A stretch of DNA of 64,000 nucleotides from Opisthorchis felineus (lineage: Eukaryota > Platyhelminthes > Trematoda > Opisthorchiida > Opisthorchiidae). The stretch is taken from positions 1,340,617-1,404,616 of the forward strand of contig SJOL01006425.1 of NCBI GenBank assembly GCA_004794785.1, read 5' to 3'. The notes under the pieces were generated by a model, which was not told the DNA's origin, ran no database searches, and was given only the letters and a program-made list of their open reading frames with translations. The translations under genes were made by a program, and so were the position numbers. Shown in pieces: positions 12,481-25,989 of this stretch. Position 1 is the stretch's first letter. The number at the start of each line of letters is the position of its first letter.

Positions 12481-15264
12481 GAAATTTGTACAAATATCGC
12501 ATTTAGCCTAATCTAATGACCGACTCCAAGCATCTCATGTGAACTGCTCACGTGACCAGAGTTCAGCACACGACATGGCTCAAACAAGACCAACTAGAAC
12601 TTTGTTGCGTGACCTAACACCGTTTTTAGCTGACTGTTACGCCTGTACATCGTTCTGTCGATACAGCGTTGTTTCAATCCTATGCTCTGCCTGTATCTTA
12701 CTGCTTTTGCAACAGTGAAATATCGCTGACGTGAAGAGGAAATTTCATCCACATCTTCGTAATCTTTCAAGTGTTCCCTTGCATCTGGAGATCCTGTGTA
12801 TTTCTGTGACTCCACATATGCTGTATTTACTGATGTATTTACCGAGAAAAATTTCAAATTCAGATTGGAACTACTGAATATACAAATAAGTATAGCCTTC
12901 AGTAGATCCAGGATGAACCAAAGTTTACTCACGCCAACAGCTCGCATTGTACAGGCAAGAAATTTGAACTTCTTGAGGCATCCCAACATCTGAACACTTG
13001 ACCTCCACAATGTATGCGAAGAGGCATCTGGCTACCCGCACAACTCATACGACGCACCACAGGTACACATGTCTAGCTGGTGCTATTCTTCGCTCAGCTG
13101 GGTCTGAGCAACGGTGGCCACAGAGGGTCACCTTAAGCACCATAGTGGGCCTGACACCCCCCAATGTCCGGAGTGTTAGTACGGGATTTCCATAGATGGA
13201 TACACATAAACTGAATACAACAGGATATGTCAAGTCACGACTCAAAACAATAGAATATAACGTAATACAACGTGGACGTGATGTTGCAATGAAAAGGCGG
13301 TGTTCGAACTGGCAACCGAACCAATTTACTTACGGCCGTGGACACAACGTTGAACACAACACAAGAGTTGATGCTCGCAGCATATGCAGAAGGGTGTCTG
13401 GTGGCCCGCATCCTAGGCACATGCATATCGCCAGCTAGTGTTCGGCTTTTCTACACGATGACAGGTTACGAAAAATCAATTCCACTATTGTTGTATACTT
13501 AAAGCTTCAGGCTATTTAAATCATTAGGACGGGGGTTTTCTGGCACAGATGGGAACAGTTTAACAGGTGGATTCAACGATGTCCGATTCCGGCTGAATTT
13601 CTAATAAGCCGAACCCGGGATGCACCTTCCTGGTGTTTTGTAGTTAGGCATAACTCTACTCTAGTCTCTACTCTCCATTCACACGACGATGGTCACAGCC
13701 ACTGGTTCACTGTGCTAAGGTATTTCGTAGGTTGAGTGGCCTACTTTGTACGGGGCGTGTGTGAGCTTACACGCATCACCGGTCCAAGATATCCTGTCCG
13801 AGCTCAATCTTTTGGGGTCGCCTCGGAAGCGCGGTGACGGGGGGATATGCGTGCAACATGCTTAGGCATGATCCAGCTAGTGCATCATGCAGTACAGAAT
13901 GCCCAATATGGGCGACCAGCTGATACAAAACGAGGGTGAAACAGAAACAATGGAGCAAAAAGATGGTATCCCGAATCAGGAATCTTCAGTGGCAAACCAC
14001 ATTGGGCTCCTATGGGCTCGGGTGATAACACCGATCCAGATGACAGCGAGGGCTGTCGTAGGTTCATTTAGTCCCATGGGTGAGCAGTTGATGGAAGTCA
14101 GGTGTCATTTCCAAAATGATTGTACCGCTCAGTACGTCATAAACACGACGAATACTTCGGAGTCTGGGAAGCATTAAAAATAGCTAGTGCTCATGAAGCG
14201 GCTACCAGTAGAGTGAATTCAGGCTACTGAAAAGTGTAAGTGTTGGTTTTCTGTACCGCATGTCTGGAAGTGGTTTCTATCCGAAGATTTCTTATCCATT
14301 TCGATGTGCAAAAATTTAGAAAATGAAAATGCGAGCCTTATAAGGGAGGGCTTCTATATGGGAGGGCTTCTATATGGGAGAGCCCTAGGAGGGGCTGAAT
14401 ATATACAGGGACAACCTGGAGGATTAAAAACAATCAAATTACCGGTTGTCTCGGGAAAAATGAGCAAAATGGACTTTACCCCATTTTGCGTTTGTAAGAG
14501 GTGGCTTCAACTCCAAAATGATTCTGTTGATCACAGAGTGACTGGAAGATTCTATTGCAGGGCATGTTAGAGGACACGTTCGGTGTTGTGCATCACACCT
14601 TCGCTGAAATCGACAATTAAGCAGACACTATTGGCCAATCCATGGCAGCGGAGACCTTGTCAGAAAAGTTCACATGACCGGCATAAGAAACGAAGTGCAT
14701 TAAGTAAAGCAAGTAGCGCCTGTTTACTTCGAATATCATAATTGATCGCAACATTTTTCGGACGAAAACTATGATGGATAGCAACATTCGAAGAAACCAG
14801 TGCCAGCTGGGTTCATTAGGTTATGTATGAAATCGAACTCGCCTATTACCCTTTTCTAGAATACACGTTAGCATGGTTTGTCAGCGATAGAGAACTATTG
14901 GAGAAGAACAGAAAGTGAACCGGATACGAAAACGAAGATAAAGGGCATTTTAGTTAGCTTCAAAAACAGAGGTAGCTCTGAATTTAGCCCCACACATCTG
15001 GTAAAAGTTTGATTCTATGGGGTTTTCGAAGGTTGTATACGTTTGGTTTCATGCACCGCCGGTTTTCTTGTGTTTTTTTCCTTCACTTGTATGAGCCCTG
15101 AGGATCGAACTTGATGCCTCAGTGTTTGTAGATCTGTATAGTCTGAGTTACTAGCAAGTATATCTCCATTCATCATTGATGAAGTGATGCAGCCTTGCGG
15201 GTTAAACGTGAACCGATTTTCTCACTTTATCGACCATTCTGACCCACCAATTATTCACAACTGG
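12481..15264. other. No gene recognised
   Basis: Includes a 138-codon minus frame (12594-13010) with no known family, and a two-and-a-bit-copy 16-bp tandem repeat GGAGGGCTTCTATATG at 14345-14382. Confidence 0.6.
14345..14382 (+). repeat. Short tandem repeat, 16-bp unit
   Basis: Two exact copies of GGAGGGCTTCTATATG followed by a partial third. Confidence 0.85.
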
Positions 15265-15480
15265 GTCGGCAAACCGATCACATCGCTCAAGTATGGAAAC
15301 GCTCACCTGTTCAGACGTGATAGTTCAATGGGTCCAGCATACGCTAATAGGGTAGCGGTAGTAGTAACAAGCTGACCTCGAATTTTAGATGTCCAGAGTT
15401 CAAACCCTGTCACGCCCAAGGTGATGCACTACTGATGGGCTCTAATAAGAGCGCAACTCAAGCTCCCTCCTTTGTTATTG
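15265..15480 (+). repeat. tRNA-like SINE, family B, copy 1
   Basis: Shares ATCACATCGCTCAAG, TTCAGACGTG, GATGTCCAGAGTTCAAACCC and CTGATGGGCTCTAATAAGAG with 21480-21668 and, in either orientation, 40690-41010. GAGTTCAAACCC fits a degraded polymerase III B box. Confidence 0.65.
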
Positions 15481-16947
15481 ACGTACCACCAGGATAATTG
15501 CTCTACCACAGTAGGACGACTGTCCAAACAAATCCGCGCAACTGTTTACACAGGTTCACATCTAGTTGTCCGTGCGTGTTGGGAAATGTGGCTGGTACAT
15601 GCTGGTAGGTGTGGCCATCAAAGGTTAGTGGGTGAAGAACCATATACAAAAGCAACAAGATCAGTACATTTGTGTCGACGTAGAGTCCTTGATAGAGATG
15701 CATAGACTTTCTCACTCCAGCAACCACGCTCACTCGTTTGAGTATGACTATCAGAACACTGGGCTTGACCCGGGCTAGTGTAATAGTGCGTGCTGGTTAG
15801 CTTTCAGTTAGAGGTGCACCGAGTGCTTTAAAGCACCGCTAAGTCAGATCAGATAATTACTCACAGATCAACCGGTTTGGTCATGTCTGTTGAGACATAT
15901 GAATTGACCTTGACCAGTCATATGGTATCACTTGGTGGCGTTGACCAGTGAGCTGACATTTCAGCTCATCCGTTCGATGCCGGCAGAGGACAAAACACGT
16001 AACTCACAATTGTAATCAGTGTTACATTAGTATTAACGTAACAGTAGTTGTGACTGTGTACGGATATTGATTTTTTTTGTAACCCAATGCGAATCGTCGA
16101 ATGCATTAAAACTTGGATGGATACACTCCAAGTGTTAGTCATCTTCACTTGTCTCACTGCTAATAGCCAATCTGACTCAGCTGGTGTAGTTGTCGAGCAA
16201 GTAACTTGTTGATACCCGTCACTTCCCAACCCAACGAATACTATTTGTGGGTGCAAGTAGTTGATTACCTTCATGGGATTTAAATTTCAACCTCTAAATT
16301 TGCCAATCATTTTCGAACAGTTTGCAGTAACTAGGGCCACTGTTAACCCGGTATTTAATTCACAATGAGGAAAAACGAGAAATAAGCTTACACTATTTCT
16401 CAAATTGGCCTGAGATGCAGAGACCCAAGGGCGATTAGGTTAGTTCCCCAATAGAGACCTCCGCGAGAAAATAGGGTGTCTGACCTCGCCTGACGGTGTG
16501 GCATCTCTTCAAGGGAATCGCACATTAAGTTATAACGGACAGAGGACTCTGTTGTGGATCCCCAAGATGATTTTCCTATCATTCAAAAGATATTTATTGG
16601 TGGTGTCCAGTTCTCTGCGTCCGGAGTTTCTGTTACGATTTGTGTACAGTGACCTCCCCCAAAATGAACACAGCTGAAGGTAGACCACTGATTTGGAGAA
16701 TGCACACCAGAATTCTAAGCCAGCCACTATAGAGAGTTCAGTCCCTTCGAGGAAGGCCATTCTCATAGAGACTGATTTCCATCCTCGAGGAGAAGTTAAC
16801 TGTAAGGAAAAGTGGATAGGAAAGTGAAAAACCGTATGGACCGAAACCTGGTAAGTAAAGCAAATGAAACAACCATACTTAAACAACAATTAAGCGATAA
16901 GAAACATGTGTGGCACTACGTTGGTTCTCCCTAGACAACACGCTGTC
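15481..16947. other. No gene recognised
   Basis: Short unrelated frames; around 15890-15960 several GACCAGT/TTGACC motifs suggest an old repeat that I cannot delimit. Confidence 0.55.
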
Positions 16948-17042
16948 ACCATAAACGTGAGATTCAGCTGGGTTCCAGGGGGGTCTCCCGTCAAAACCAA
17001 ACTGGTATGCAAATGGGTGTATTTCGCTAACTTCAGAATGAC
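16948..17042 (-). repeat. Foldback-type repeat, end fragment (copy 3)
   Basis: ATAAACGTGAGATTCAGCTG, GGTCTCCCGTCAAAACCAAA, then TATGCAAATGGGTGTATTTC: the inverted terminal block of the family. Confidence 0.8.
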
Positions 17043-18224
17043 GTTTTCTACAATGGGCAACAAATAAACTTGTGGACTATGCTGATTTGCAATTGCGCAT
17101 AATTTAGTGTTCAAGTAGAACATAAAGGTAGACGGAAACTCGGGGGAATAGGTCGACCTGATGGTGAATGGTGAAGTCGGTAGTGTACCGCCGAGGAGTT
17201 TTCAGCATCTACCTGAGTGGTGCGTCCCGCCAAGAGCAGAAAGCTGTAATTTCCAAACGTACTGACCCCTCTGCATTTAAATTGTCCTATCCACGATACG
17301 TTATTGTAAATTCAATGGGTTTGTCGGTTTACACCCACTGGTTCGTAAATTATCAGTGGCCTTATGGACTCGAGTATACTGGGTTCAAATTTGAACATTT
17401 GAGGTTTGGAGGGTGGCAGCTGATATGTGTTAAAAGCTAAAGTACATGGACCATGGAACGGAGAGTAGCACACCAGATAAAACGTGTTGAGTAAAGTACA
17501 TATCTGTAAAGACTGTCTGACAATGGCTTTGTGACATGGTCAAGTGGTACTAGGTCAACAGAGCGGGTTAAAAAACCAGCACATTGTTGACTAAGTCAGC
17601 CACTTGACATCATCTGACGAAATGTGGCTACCGTAACCTGAACACCGGTCAAGCAAATCAGGTTTAGAGCCAGATCATTGTCTGTACAAGAAACTGCCGT
17701 GGTTTCGAGTGACCATACTAGACAAAAGTCCTGACTTTCCCATGTCAGCAGTTCCGTATATATATAAAGTTGTCTATTTTCGGTTACTGTTCACTGATTC
17801 TGTCTCTGAACACCAGTTAATCAGCACAAATAATGCTTTTAAACTGTTTCTTTTGAAGGGAGGATATCATTTGTGCACCTTGTGTCTCTAACTTACTGCT
17901 ACTCGGGTGCATTTGAGGCTGAGAGATTTCGAATTGACTTTATGATTTTTCAACTTTTTTATTAGCTGGCTGGCTACAAAAGTAGTATTGTACATAAACA
18001 TACCGACTGTGTTTGGCCAATTAAAACACCTCATATTAGGGCGGGGGGTGATATTCTGTCCAGCTTCTTGTATCCAACTCCTCAGTTTCTAACCTTATTT
18101 CCACACCAGACTACTCGACTTCTCCGACTTACTTTGGTTATCTGATCGTACCTATGAACGGTGCTTGCCGTTGCCTGTTAGAACTCAACATCTCTAAACC
18201 ACATGGGTATCACAACATTTCTGT
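17043..18224. other. No gene recognised
   Basis: An imperfect inverted repeat (GTCAAGTGGTACTAGGTCAA near 17538, TTGACTAAGTCAGCCACTTG near 17588) is the only structure seen. Confidence 0.5.
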
Positions 18225-19590
18225 TATATTGTGTTGTAACTGCCCCAGAACTTGTTCCCGCAATTTCAAAGCTTCTGCTCCTATCCTTATTTGCTGACAT
18301 TTTCCATGCCTCCTAAAAACGCAAATGATTCTTCCATTCCAAAACATGCCCCTTCTTCTGATCCTAACAAATACCGGACTATTTTGGATATTGACACTTT
18401 TTCCAAAAAATTCTGGAGCCACTTTCAGTCAAATCACTATACCATGATCTTCAAAAAGTTATCCTTTTGAATAACCGATAAAACGTACCGAGGCAACATC
18501 TTTATGCGATTTGGTTTTTGGATTCTTTTGGTGCAGCAGATGTGCTTGCCCTGAATTTATCGATCGGATCTGGTATGCGACCCAGACGTTCCATGGATGG
18601 GCTGCACCCAGGCTTGATAAAGTGGAGAGTTAACCTGCTCCAAGGCCACGTGATGCGTGTGGAAATAGATGGCGCCAGCTCCTAGTTCAGCATTGTTAAC
18701 CCTAGGTTCCTCCAAGGGCCCATATCTTCCACGACCCTGTTTTTTCGTTGTGTGAATGATCTACTCTCCGCTTTGACTCTCCAACCGGTGCGTTTGCAGA
18801 TTATGCCACCATGCACCATTACTTTCCCGAAAATTCCCGGCGCACCAAGACGACCTTGAAAAAGCTAACAATTCAGGGAATACCGAGCTTGCCACTATCC
18901 ACGACTAGAGTTTTTTGACTGCAGCAACGTTAAACCTTTCCAAGTCCCTCGATGTGTTCATCTTCCTTCGTCATCCGTCCCCCAATCTAAATCTACTCGA
19001 AGCTCCCACCACCCCTTCACATTCTTCTTCGTCCACCCTCCTTGGTTTGTCACACTTCAACACGCCAAAGTCCTGCTGACGCAAGCATCTATAAAAATTT
19101 CTGTTCCCCGATACAAATTCTTCTCTTCTGTAGACACGAAATTCGCTATACCCTGTCAGATCTGGGGGAGGGGGTTTCCATTCTCATTTGCATCTCATCG
19201 ACTCCTCTATCTTGACTTGTAATTTGTAAGCGTTTCCGTGCCGTCGGGCTTTGATGTTTATTATCCTAGTTGAGTGTTCCTCTCACAAATGCTTATCAGG
19301 AGTGGCTTCTTCTGGCCCTCCCTCAATATCTCACGAACACGCAGCTCGTTCGTTCTCATCCAACCACCCATCAGGCTTCCACTGAACCGAAAGCTTCCCC
19401 ATGCCTTTAGAACTCATTTCCCCCTATCTATTCTCTCATGCCCATATAACCTCAACTCTCCAAACACCGAGGTTCCGCTCACCTTACTACACTGAGGTTT
19501 GCACTTTTCATGTATGTCGTCGAGGCTTTCGCCGTTTTATAGGCCATCGATTGTTTCTGTGTAACTCACGCGTGCGATACTATATGGCGC
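18225..19590 (+). pseudogene. Jockey/CR1-type non-LTR reverse transcriptase relic
   Basis: Family landmarks follow each other in order but in shifting frames. Near 18305-18400 MPPKNANDSS, then SDPNKYR, recall the RT entry region (IPK...P.NYRPI). Near 18560-18670 IDRIWYAT and LQGHVMRVEIDGASS recall FDRVWH.. and the SFL.GR...V.IDG segment. Near 18700-18770 come a degraded GVPQGS.LSPTLF and VNDLLSA. At 18789-18830 AFADYATMHHYFPE is the FADD active-site box with the second Asp replaced by Tyr. Near 19390-19490 FP...LWN.LP-like Pro/Leu-rich tail remnants occur. Stops and frameshifts make it dead. Known: such elements copy themselves by target-primed reverse transcription. Confidence 0.7.
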
Positions 19591-20114
19591 TGATATAACG
19601 CTTTCAACTGATGACTGTGATGTTCTTGAGGCGGAATCAAAACGCGTCCATCGGAGACACCGTGTGTCGCAAAAACTAAAACTCGTGAGAGAACGGAAAC
19701 GCGATACAAATCAACAGGAAAACCACCCAATCATGAGGAGGGGACACAAATGGCTGTCACAGTGAACTCGCCTAGTCGTAAACAAATAGCACACGTATAC
19801 TGATTTACCGATTGATGGGTGAGTGAACCACCTCAATGTGTTCAGTGTGTGAACTGTTTGGGGGTGATCCAACAGAGCTAATAGACATAAAATGTGGAAA
19901 CAATGCGGGCCACTACTCATGTTTGATTCTTTCTAACAGAAGGCTTGAGCTTTCTACTAGGGTGTGTGCAAAAAGAACCATTGCGCTCTCCTTACTCCTT
20001 CACAAAGTAGTAGAAAGAACATTCACAGTAGGATTGGATTCACTTGGATTCACATGATAACATTAACCATGACCAGGAAAAAAGACAATGTCAGAATGCA
20101 CCGTCTGTGCCCTT
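19591..20114. other. No gene recognised
   Basis: Between a retrotransposon relic and a SINE; short frames only. Confidence 0.55.
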
Positions 20115-20285
20115 TGAAAACTCACCCTTTCACTGTATAGCTACTATGCCAACCGAAGGAAGAACGAGGGTTGAGATACTGCCAGGTTGCCCAGGTCTAA
20201 ACAAGAGCAGTTGAGATGCAGAGGTTGGTTCGAACCACGGACCTTCCGGTCAGCAAGTTCACGCCTTAATTTCCGAGGCATCTCT
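20115..20285 (-). repeat. tRNA-derived SINE, family A, copy 2
   Basis: Minus-strand head GTGAACTTGCTGACCGGAAG, B box GGTTCGAACCA (20226-20236), then the family body with GGGCAACCTGGCAGTATCTC. The A box is degraded. Confidence 0.8.
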
Positions 20286-21479
20286 CTTTAAAACTCCGTA
20301 ACTGAACTACCGATCGGGTTCGACTGTCTTATCAATGCACGCACCGAACAATTTATCGGTGTGGGCGGAGTAGGCCTCGAATGAAACAAGGACATTCAGC
20401 CATAACTTTTTTCAGGTGTTGAGTCAGTAAACTAAGCCTAACTAAAATTCTGCGATGAGAAAGGCTATCACGTTTTTGTGTGGACTGACCAAATTCTTCA
20501 GTTACATAGCTAGGTCAGCACATGGTGACACATTTGTACGGACCTGCAAGAATTGGTTTACCAAAGTGAGTGCCCGATACCGGTTTCTGCTCCTGGCTAG
20601 GGCCCCACTCACGCCAACCGACATCTCAGCTATAGATGACTCCCATGGGATCAGCGAATTCTAAATCAGTCTAAGGGTGATGAGATATCTCAAAAGATCC
20701 GACCACTGTAAGTAGATTTTAGTCAGGGTTTGTGCACAGACAGACACTACCTATCGGTTACTGGTTTCAATCAGTTGTCAACGATAACGGAAAACTTGGA
20801 AGTTCGAACCTTATGTAGTCGATCTATCTTAGCGGAGAATTATCAAGCCTTTGGTAGAATAGTGAACGCCAACCTGGCATTTTCGGATTTGGCCAAAGCT
20901 CTATGGTGAATTTTATATCGTGATGAGTGGACTGACTGACATGCGGTTTGTATTAGTTAGAAGCTGGTTTGAGAATGAGGTCTTCATGTGTTTTCGCCGC
21001 TTGTCTGAGGAAAATCTACTCGTGATCTGTTAAGCCACGAAGTTTTCAATTACTAGTTGTAGTTCTCTGTTCCTCGAATTTCGTTTCAGAAAAGCACTAC
21101 GGAAGCAGACTTAACTGAGCCCTGAATCATTTATTCTCACAAGAGGGGATACGCTTGGAGATAGGTAACATGGAGTAAATGTGTGGTCAGATCACGGATC
21201 ATTTCCACCTTACTGAGAATCATCGGGTGTGCGAAGACGGATGTGAAAACCTGGATTTCAGTTTCATTCCGGTGGCCACAGAGGATCACACCCGCCAACC
21301 GAGTTGCATAGTTGGGGGTTTCATTTCGACGTGAATATTAGGCTGAATTAACCAATCTGACTGTTGGTCGATACTTAGCCTGTTCGACCAAAATAGTCGT
21401 CGATCCTCGTGGAGGTCCCGTTGATTACCAAGCTAAATATTCTCAAACAGTTCAGATTTGAATCCACATCACGTTGGTT
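20286..21479. other. No gene recognised
   Basis: No convincing frame or repeat. Confidence 0.55.
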
Positions 21480-21668
21480 TGAACACTCAATTGAAACATG
21501 AATTTGTTTACCTATTCGGAAGTGGTAATTCAGTTGCATCTAACGTGCGCTGGTGGGGTGGCAGAAACAAGCTCGTCTTGCATGTCAGATGTCCAGGATT
21601 CAAATCGGTTCACTGCTGATGGGCCCTATAAGAGTGATACTTGAATCCATTGATTCTCCTCTTTGGTA
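21480..21668 (+). repeat. tRNA-like SINE, family B, copy 2
   Basis: TGCGCTGGTGGGGTGGCAG, GATGTCCAGGATTCAAATC and CTGATGGGCCCTATAAGAG match copies at 15265 and 40690-41010. Confidence 0.65.
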
Positions 21669-24029
21669 AGGACCGATCAGATTAATTAAACTAGGACAGG
21701 AAGAGGACTATTCAAACAACCGGTGTGAATTCAAGTGCTACAAATCTCACAATTGCCTACAACTGACTCGAACTTTTCAACCGCGGGAGTCGGTTGGTGG
21801 GCGCCTAGTTATGGAATCAAAGGGCCAACTAGTCGATCCCCTAGGCTCACCCGGTAAAATATCCCAAGCAGTTTGTGTAAAGTGAAGGGGAACCAGAGCA
21901 AAGGAACGTTATGAACTCCAGCTCAGGAATGACTCTCATCACTTTGAAAGTTTCCTTCAGGTGTGAGGGTTTCTGTGCTGCCGGAAGGAAGTATGAAGTC
22001 TGAGCTGTGGTTACCATACACTTTACACCCACGGCGACCGGCCATAGGTGTATTTGACTCGATTCGATTCGACCTCTTGAACAATAACTTACATCTTGAC
22101 TTTTGAGCTCTACCAAGCTGCTTTTACACTAGTAAGATGCTGACCTTAAATCAGACTTTATGAGGAACTTAGTGAAGAACGGTTGTATTGCGGGTGGTCA
22201 ACTTTTGCCAAGCTCTTCCATAAAACTTTGCTGATGATAAGTTAACTTTTTCCCTTCTTATTTCGGTGACAACTCGTTTTGGCTTCAGCAACTAAGGCAC
22301 TTCATGTGCATTATTTGTTTAAAAGTCTGTTTTGGTGGCATTTCTGTTCTAAAGCAAATGAGGCTAGCCTTGGCAGTCATAACAAGAAAGATAGTAGCAA
22401 GCTAAGCTGGTTTTTGTTGTTTAATCCACTACAAATTTACATGACATTAGCCTGAGGTCACCTGAAAACTAGGTACATTCACTGGGGAAATTGTAAAGCA
22501 TAGAAAGGGATAAATGAGCCAATAGGTCAGTGAGTCAGACCGATTACAGCACAGTCAAACTAGGCCTATTCCCGCTCCGTAGACTGACCGTGAGGTAGTA
22601 GTCTAAGTGATCCATCGACCCATGTATCCTCAGTTCTACCAGCTTCATGCGAATGTACGGAACCCCGCGCATGATTTCAGACAAGTGTCGGATGAACCTG
22701 CGGTGTGTTAGCCAAGACGACTAACTACATAAGACAGGCTTTTTCCGCTACTCTCGTTCTTATCAAAATTTTGCTTCGTTTCTACCTGTTCATGCTCCTA
22801 AAGGCTTCAGTAGCAGCTGTGAGAAATCATCAAGTTCATTCATCTGTAAGCACTACTATCTTTCGGCTTCGCATTTCGAAACTTTGTCGCGTTTTTATCC
22901 TGCACATCTCGTACGGACTGTCAAAGTTGAAGTAGTCTTAATATTAGAAATAATTAGCTTTTCGTGCAATAGTACCTTAGTGTTCCCTAGGTTCCAGCCA
23001 TCTATGACCTAATAACATGATTATTTGGGCTGTGCGTAACTCATCGACAGTGTAGCCGACACAGTGGTAAACTGTCGGAACGGTTCTCACTGGGTTTACA
23101 GAAAACACTGGGAGAAAAACAGGTTGAAAGTTAATGCGAATCTAGCCCTAGCAACTAATGTGTTTCTCCTGGAAGTAAAAAGTCCAGCATGGGTGTTAAA
23201 TTTGCGCGAGTTGTAGCCAAATTGGGGAACGGTATTGCAAGAAGGAACGGCAGCTGAAATCAGAAATGCAGAAAGTCAGACATGTGGCCAGGGCTAGTCG
23301 GGGTAGGTCTCGGATAACGACGAACGTACACAGAGGAAGACTTGGTGCTGACTACCGCCAGTTCCTTGCTGAGGTGGAAACAAGTTTGATGGACACTGAA
23401 ATTGCCCCCGGGACCGGTGCATACATTGTCTTCAAACGATTATGAAGCCAGTGGTCGTCATGCATCGCTGGACAATTTGATGGCCAGCCCAGTCAGAATA
23501 CAACTGCCAAAAGTTGGGTTTTCTTTTTAACTGAATATCCCAGTCAGAACCTGAATTTTATGAGAGTATAAAAGTATTACGCTGGAGCGAACATAAAAAC
23601 CCCAGAGAGCAAATATCATAGTTCCCGTACTACTCTGGCGGTGGGACAAGAGATGTAGACGCGCGCGTGCAAGGACCTTCAGGTGCAGACGGCTGCACAC
23701 CTAGCAGTCAGATATATCATAACCTAAACGCCAAACCTTGCACACGATGCCGATTCACTCTAAGGGCTGGCCGAAAGGATGTAAAACTTCAATATAACAC
23801 TGGAACTGTACAGTTGGCTTGTACGTTATGCACACTGGAGGAGATTGGGCAATGTTTACCACCTAGAATGCAGTTGCAGGAGTAGATGCCTCACGTTCTT
23901 TTGAATTCGAGCCAACTTTTTAGGTTTGCCGGTATTCGTTTCACGTGCATAAAGGGTGGTGAAAAGTGAGTTTTCTTGGCTTTATGAAAGGGAAATATCC
24001 TTCGAGAAAAGTAACTTTGATTGAGTCGA
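21669..24029. other. No gene recognised
   Basis: Short unrelated frames only (up to 89 codons). Confidence 0.6.
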
Positions 24030-24294
24030 AGTAACACGCTGCTCATAAGCTTGCTGAAAGCTCTTCGACAGCTCACGATGGGCTTCGCACTTCTTGATGC
24101 TTGTCTGATAGAGGCAGCCCTCGAGTTTCCTTCAGCCTTATTTTCTACTTGAAGAAGACCATTATAAACGAGAGATTCAGCTGGGATTCAGTTGAATCTC
24201 CCGTCAAAACCAAAATTATTGTACACATGGTAGTATTTGGCGCACTTTAATTGAGATTCGGCGCTCAGATAGGTTAGGCGGGAACCAATCAAAG
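24030..24294. repeat. Foldback-type repeat, older copy (copy 4a)
   Basis: CTTGCTGAAAGCTCTTCGAC with a diverged GCTCACGATGGGCTTCGC block, then ATAAACGAGAGATTCAGCTG and GAATCTCCCGTCAAAACC. More decayed than the adjoining insertion. Confidence 0.75.
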
Positions 24295-24652
24295 CAAACC
24301 TATTCACAAATACACTCATTTGCAAATCAATTTGGTTTTCACGGGAGACTCAAGTGAGTCTCTCGTTTATGATGTTCTTCAACTGAATGTGCTGCACACA
24401 GGCCGCCTCATGTTTCAGTTGGTACGATATTCGAGATATCGCATTATATTTTCATGAAGGAAACTACTCACAAAGTTGCTGAAAACTCTTCGACAGCCCA
24501 CGACCGGTTTCGCCCTTCTTGGGGCTCATCAGGTAGGCGCAGTCCCCGAGTTCCCGTCAACCTGATGAGCCCCAAGAAGGGCGAAACCGGTCGTGGGCTG
24601 TCGAAGAGTTTTCAGCAACCTTGTGAGTAGTTTCCTTCACAAACCTATTCAC
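24295..24652. mobile_element. Foldback element insertion with 80-bp hairpin and 13-bp target duplication
   Basis: The 13-bp sequence CAAACCTATTCAC occurs at 24295-24307 and again at 24640-24652, flanking a 332-bp insert (24308-24639). The insert begins with the family terminal block (AAATACACTCATTTGC, then the 18-bp palindrome GAGACTCAAGTGAGTCTC at 24345-24362). It ends in a hairpin: 24455-24534 pairs with 24560-24639 over 80 bp with a single mismatch and a 25-nt loop. It encodes nothing, so it must be moved by another element's enzymes. Confidence 0.8.
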
Positions 24653-25034
24653 CTTTAACGGTAAAGAAGGATAAGTTTGTCGAAGCTGTCAATAAGTGCA
24701 TCATTCAAGGGAACGCTCCATCGTTGAGCAATAGTTAGTTGTCAAACGACTTGGAGTTTGTTTCAGCCGGTTGAGAGGCCTTCATACTTCAACCAAATGT
24801 GGTGAGGATGGTGGTGAGCGGAGACATCCTCCCTTATTATGTCAGATCAGCTAGACATATACAAGTGGAGAAACCTCGGTTTGTGCCGCAACACGTTCAT
24901 CGGGGCATACATTTGACGGACGATCCTTCTAGTCGTGGTTGATACTCCAAAAGACTCAGGGAAACCTTGGAGAGCAAGTCAAAGGGTTCTTTAGTAGAAC
25001 GACCGTCTCTGACAGAGACTCGGAGCCTGAGCCT

Positions 25035-25285
25035 ATCCGGTGAGCCTCAAGAGAAGCAAAACTGGTAGTGGGCTGCCGAACAGTTTTCAGCAGTCTTATA
25101 AATATTTTCTCTCATGAAAGTATACTGCGCTATCTCGGATATTGTACCAACTGAAACACGAGGCAGCGTTTGTGAAGAGCATTCTGTTGAAGAATGCTGG
25201 GATTCAGCTGAGAGATTCAGCTGGGATTCAGGCGAATCCCATGAAAGCCAGGGTGGTAAGCAAATAAATGTATTTGTCAAAGTTC
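25035..25285 (-). repeat. Foldback-type repeat, copy 5
   Basis: Reverse orientation: GGTAGTGGGCTGCCGAACAG, CAGCAGTCTTATAAATA, ATTGTACCAACTGAAACACG, AGAGATTCAGCTGGGATTC and AAATAAATGTATTTG appear in family order. Confidence 0.75.
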
Positions 25286-25989
25286 AGCCCGGTCACTGCA
25301 GTAGAACCTAGAGAACCCCACACGGACGTGTGCACAAACAATAATGCGTGTTCGTGAGCATTAAATTTTCTCATTCAGTGCACAGCAGCTATCGACAACC
25401 CACAAACGCACATGAACAAGCAGTCGGTCACGATGAGAAACTAAGTATGGATGTTGTCTGATCTCTCAAACAGTTACCAAGGTGTCACCTTGACTCTTAG
25501 GTCAACCTAACGCACAAACAATTGCCACAACTCATTAATCATGCGCGAACAGCCGTGGCTACCAACAGTCGTAAAGGGGTCATGCATGTGACCGACCAAA
25601 CTGCACACTTGTTTAAATTGTGCGCGTGCTTCTCATGTTCATCAGCTCTGACAAGTACAAAGACCACTTACTGTTCTTGCGCTGCAGCCTCCAACCAAGC
25701 GCTCATGCTGGGTTTATTGTGAAAAGAAGGAATAATCCGTTCCAGAATTTCATACTGTCAACTTAAGGCATGGTGAATGTGTGCATGGGAGGGTAATTCA
25801 CCATTGATCCCATTGATTTCATGACTACGTTACCCCCTCCCATCTTTCGAAGAACGGTCGCTGCTCCAGAGGGATTGAAACCGAGATGCCCCTATTTACA
25901 AAATAACATGTGACCCCTCAGGGAGAAGCCAACCCGCACATCTGTGGAGACGCCGAATATTCTTTCCCTATAAGTGGTCTACCTCAGAA
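25286..25989. other. No gene recognised
   Basis: No convincing frame or repeat. Confidence 0.55.

Noticed and set aside
12594..13010. 138-codon minus-strand frame
   Set aside because: No recognisable domain and no splice context; plausible by chance.
24455..24639. CRISPR-like or terminator hairpin
   Set aside because: This is eukaryotic nuclear DNA; there is a single hairpin within a repeat element and no repeat-spacer array.
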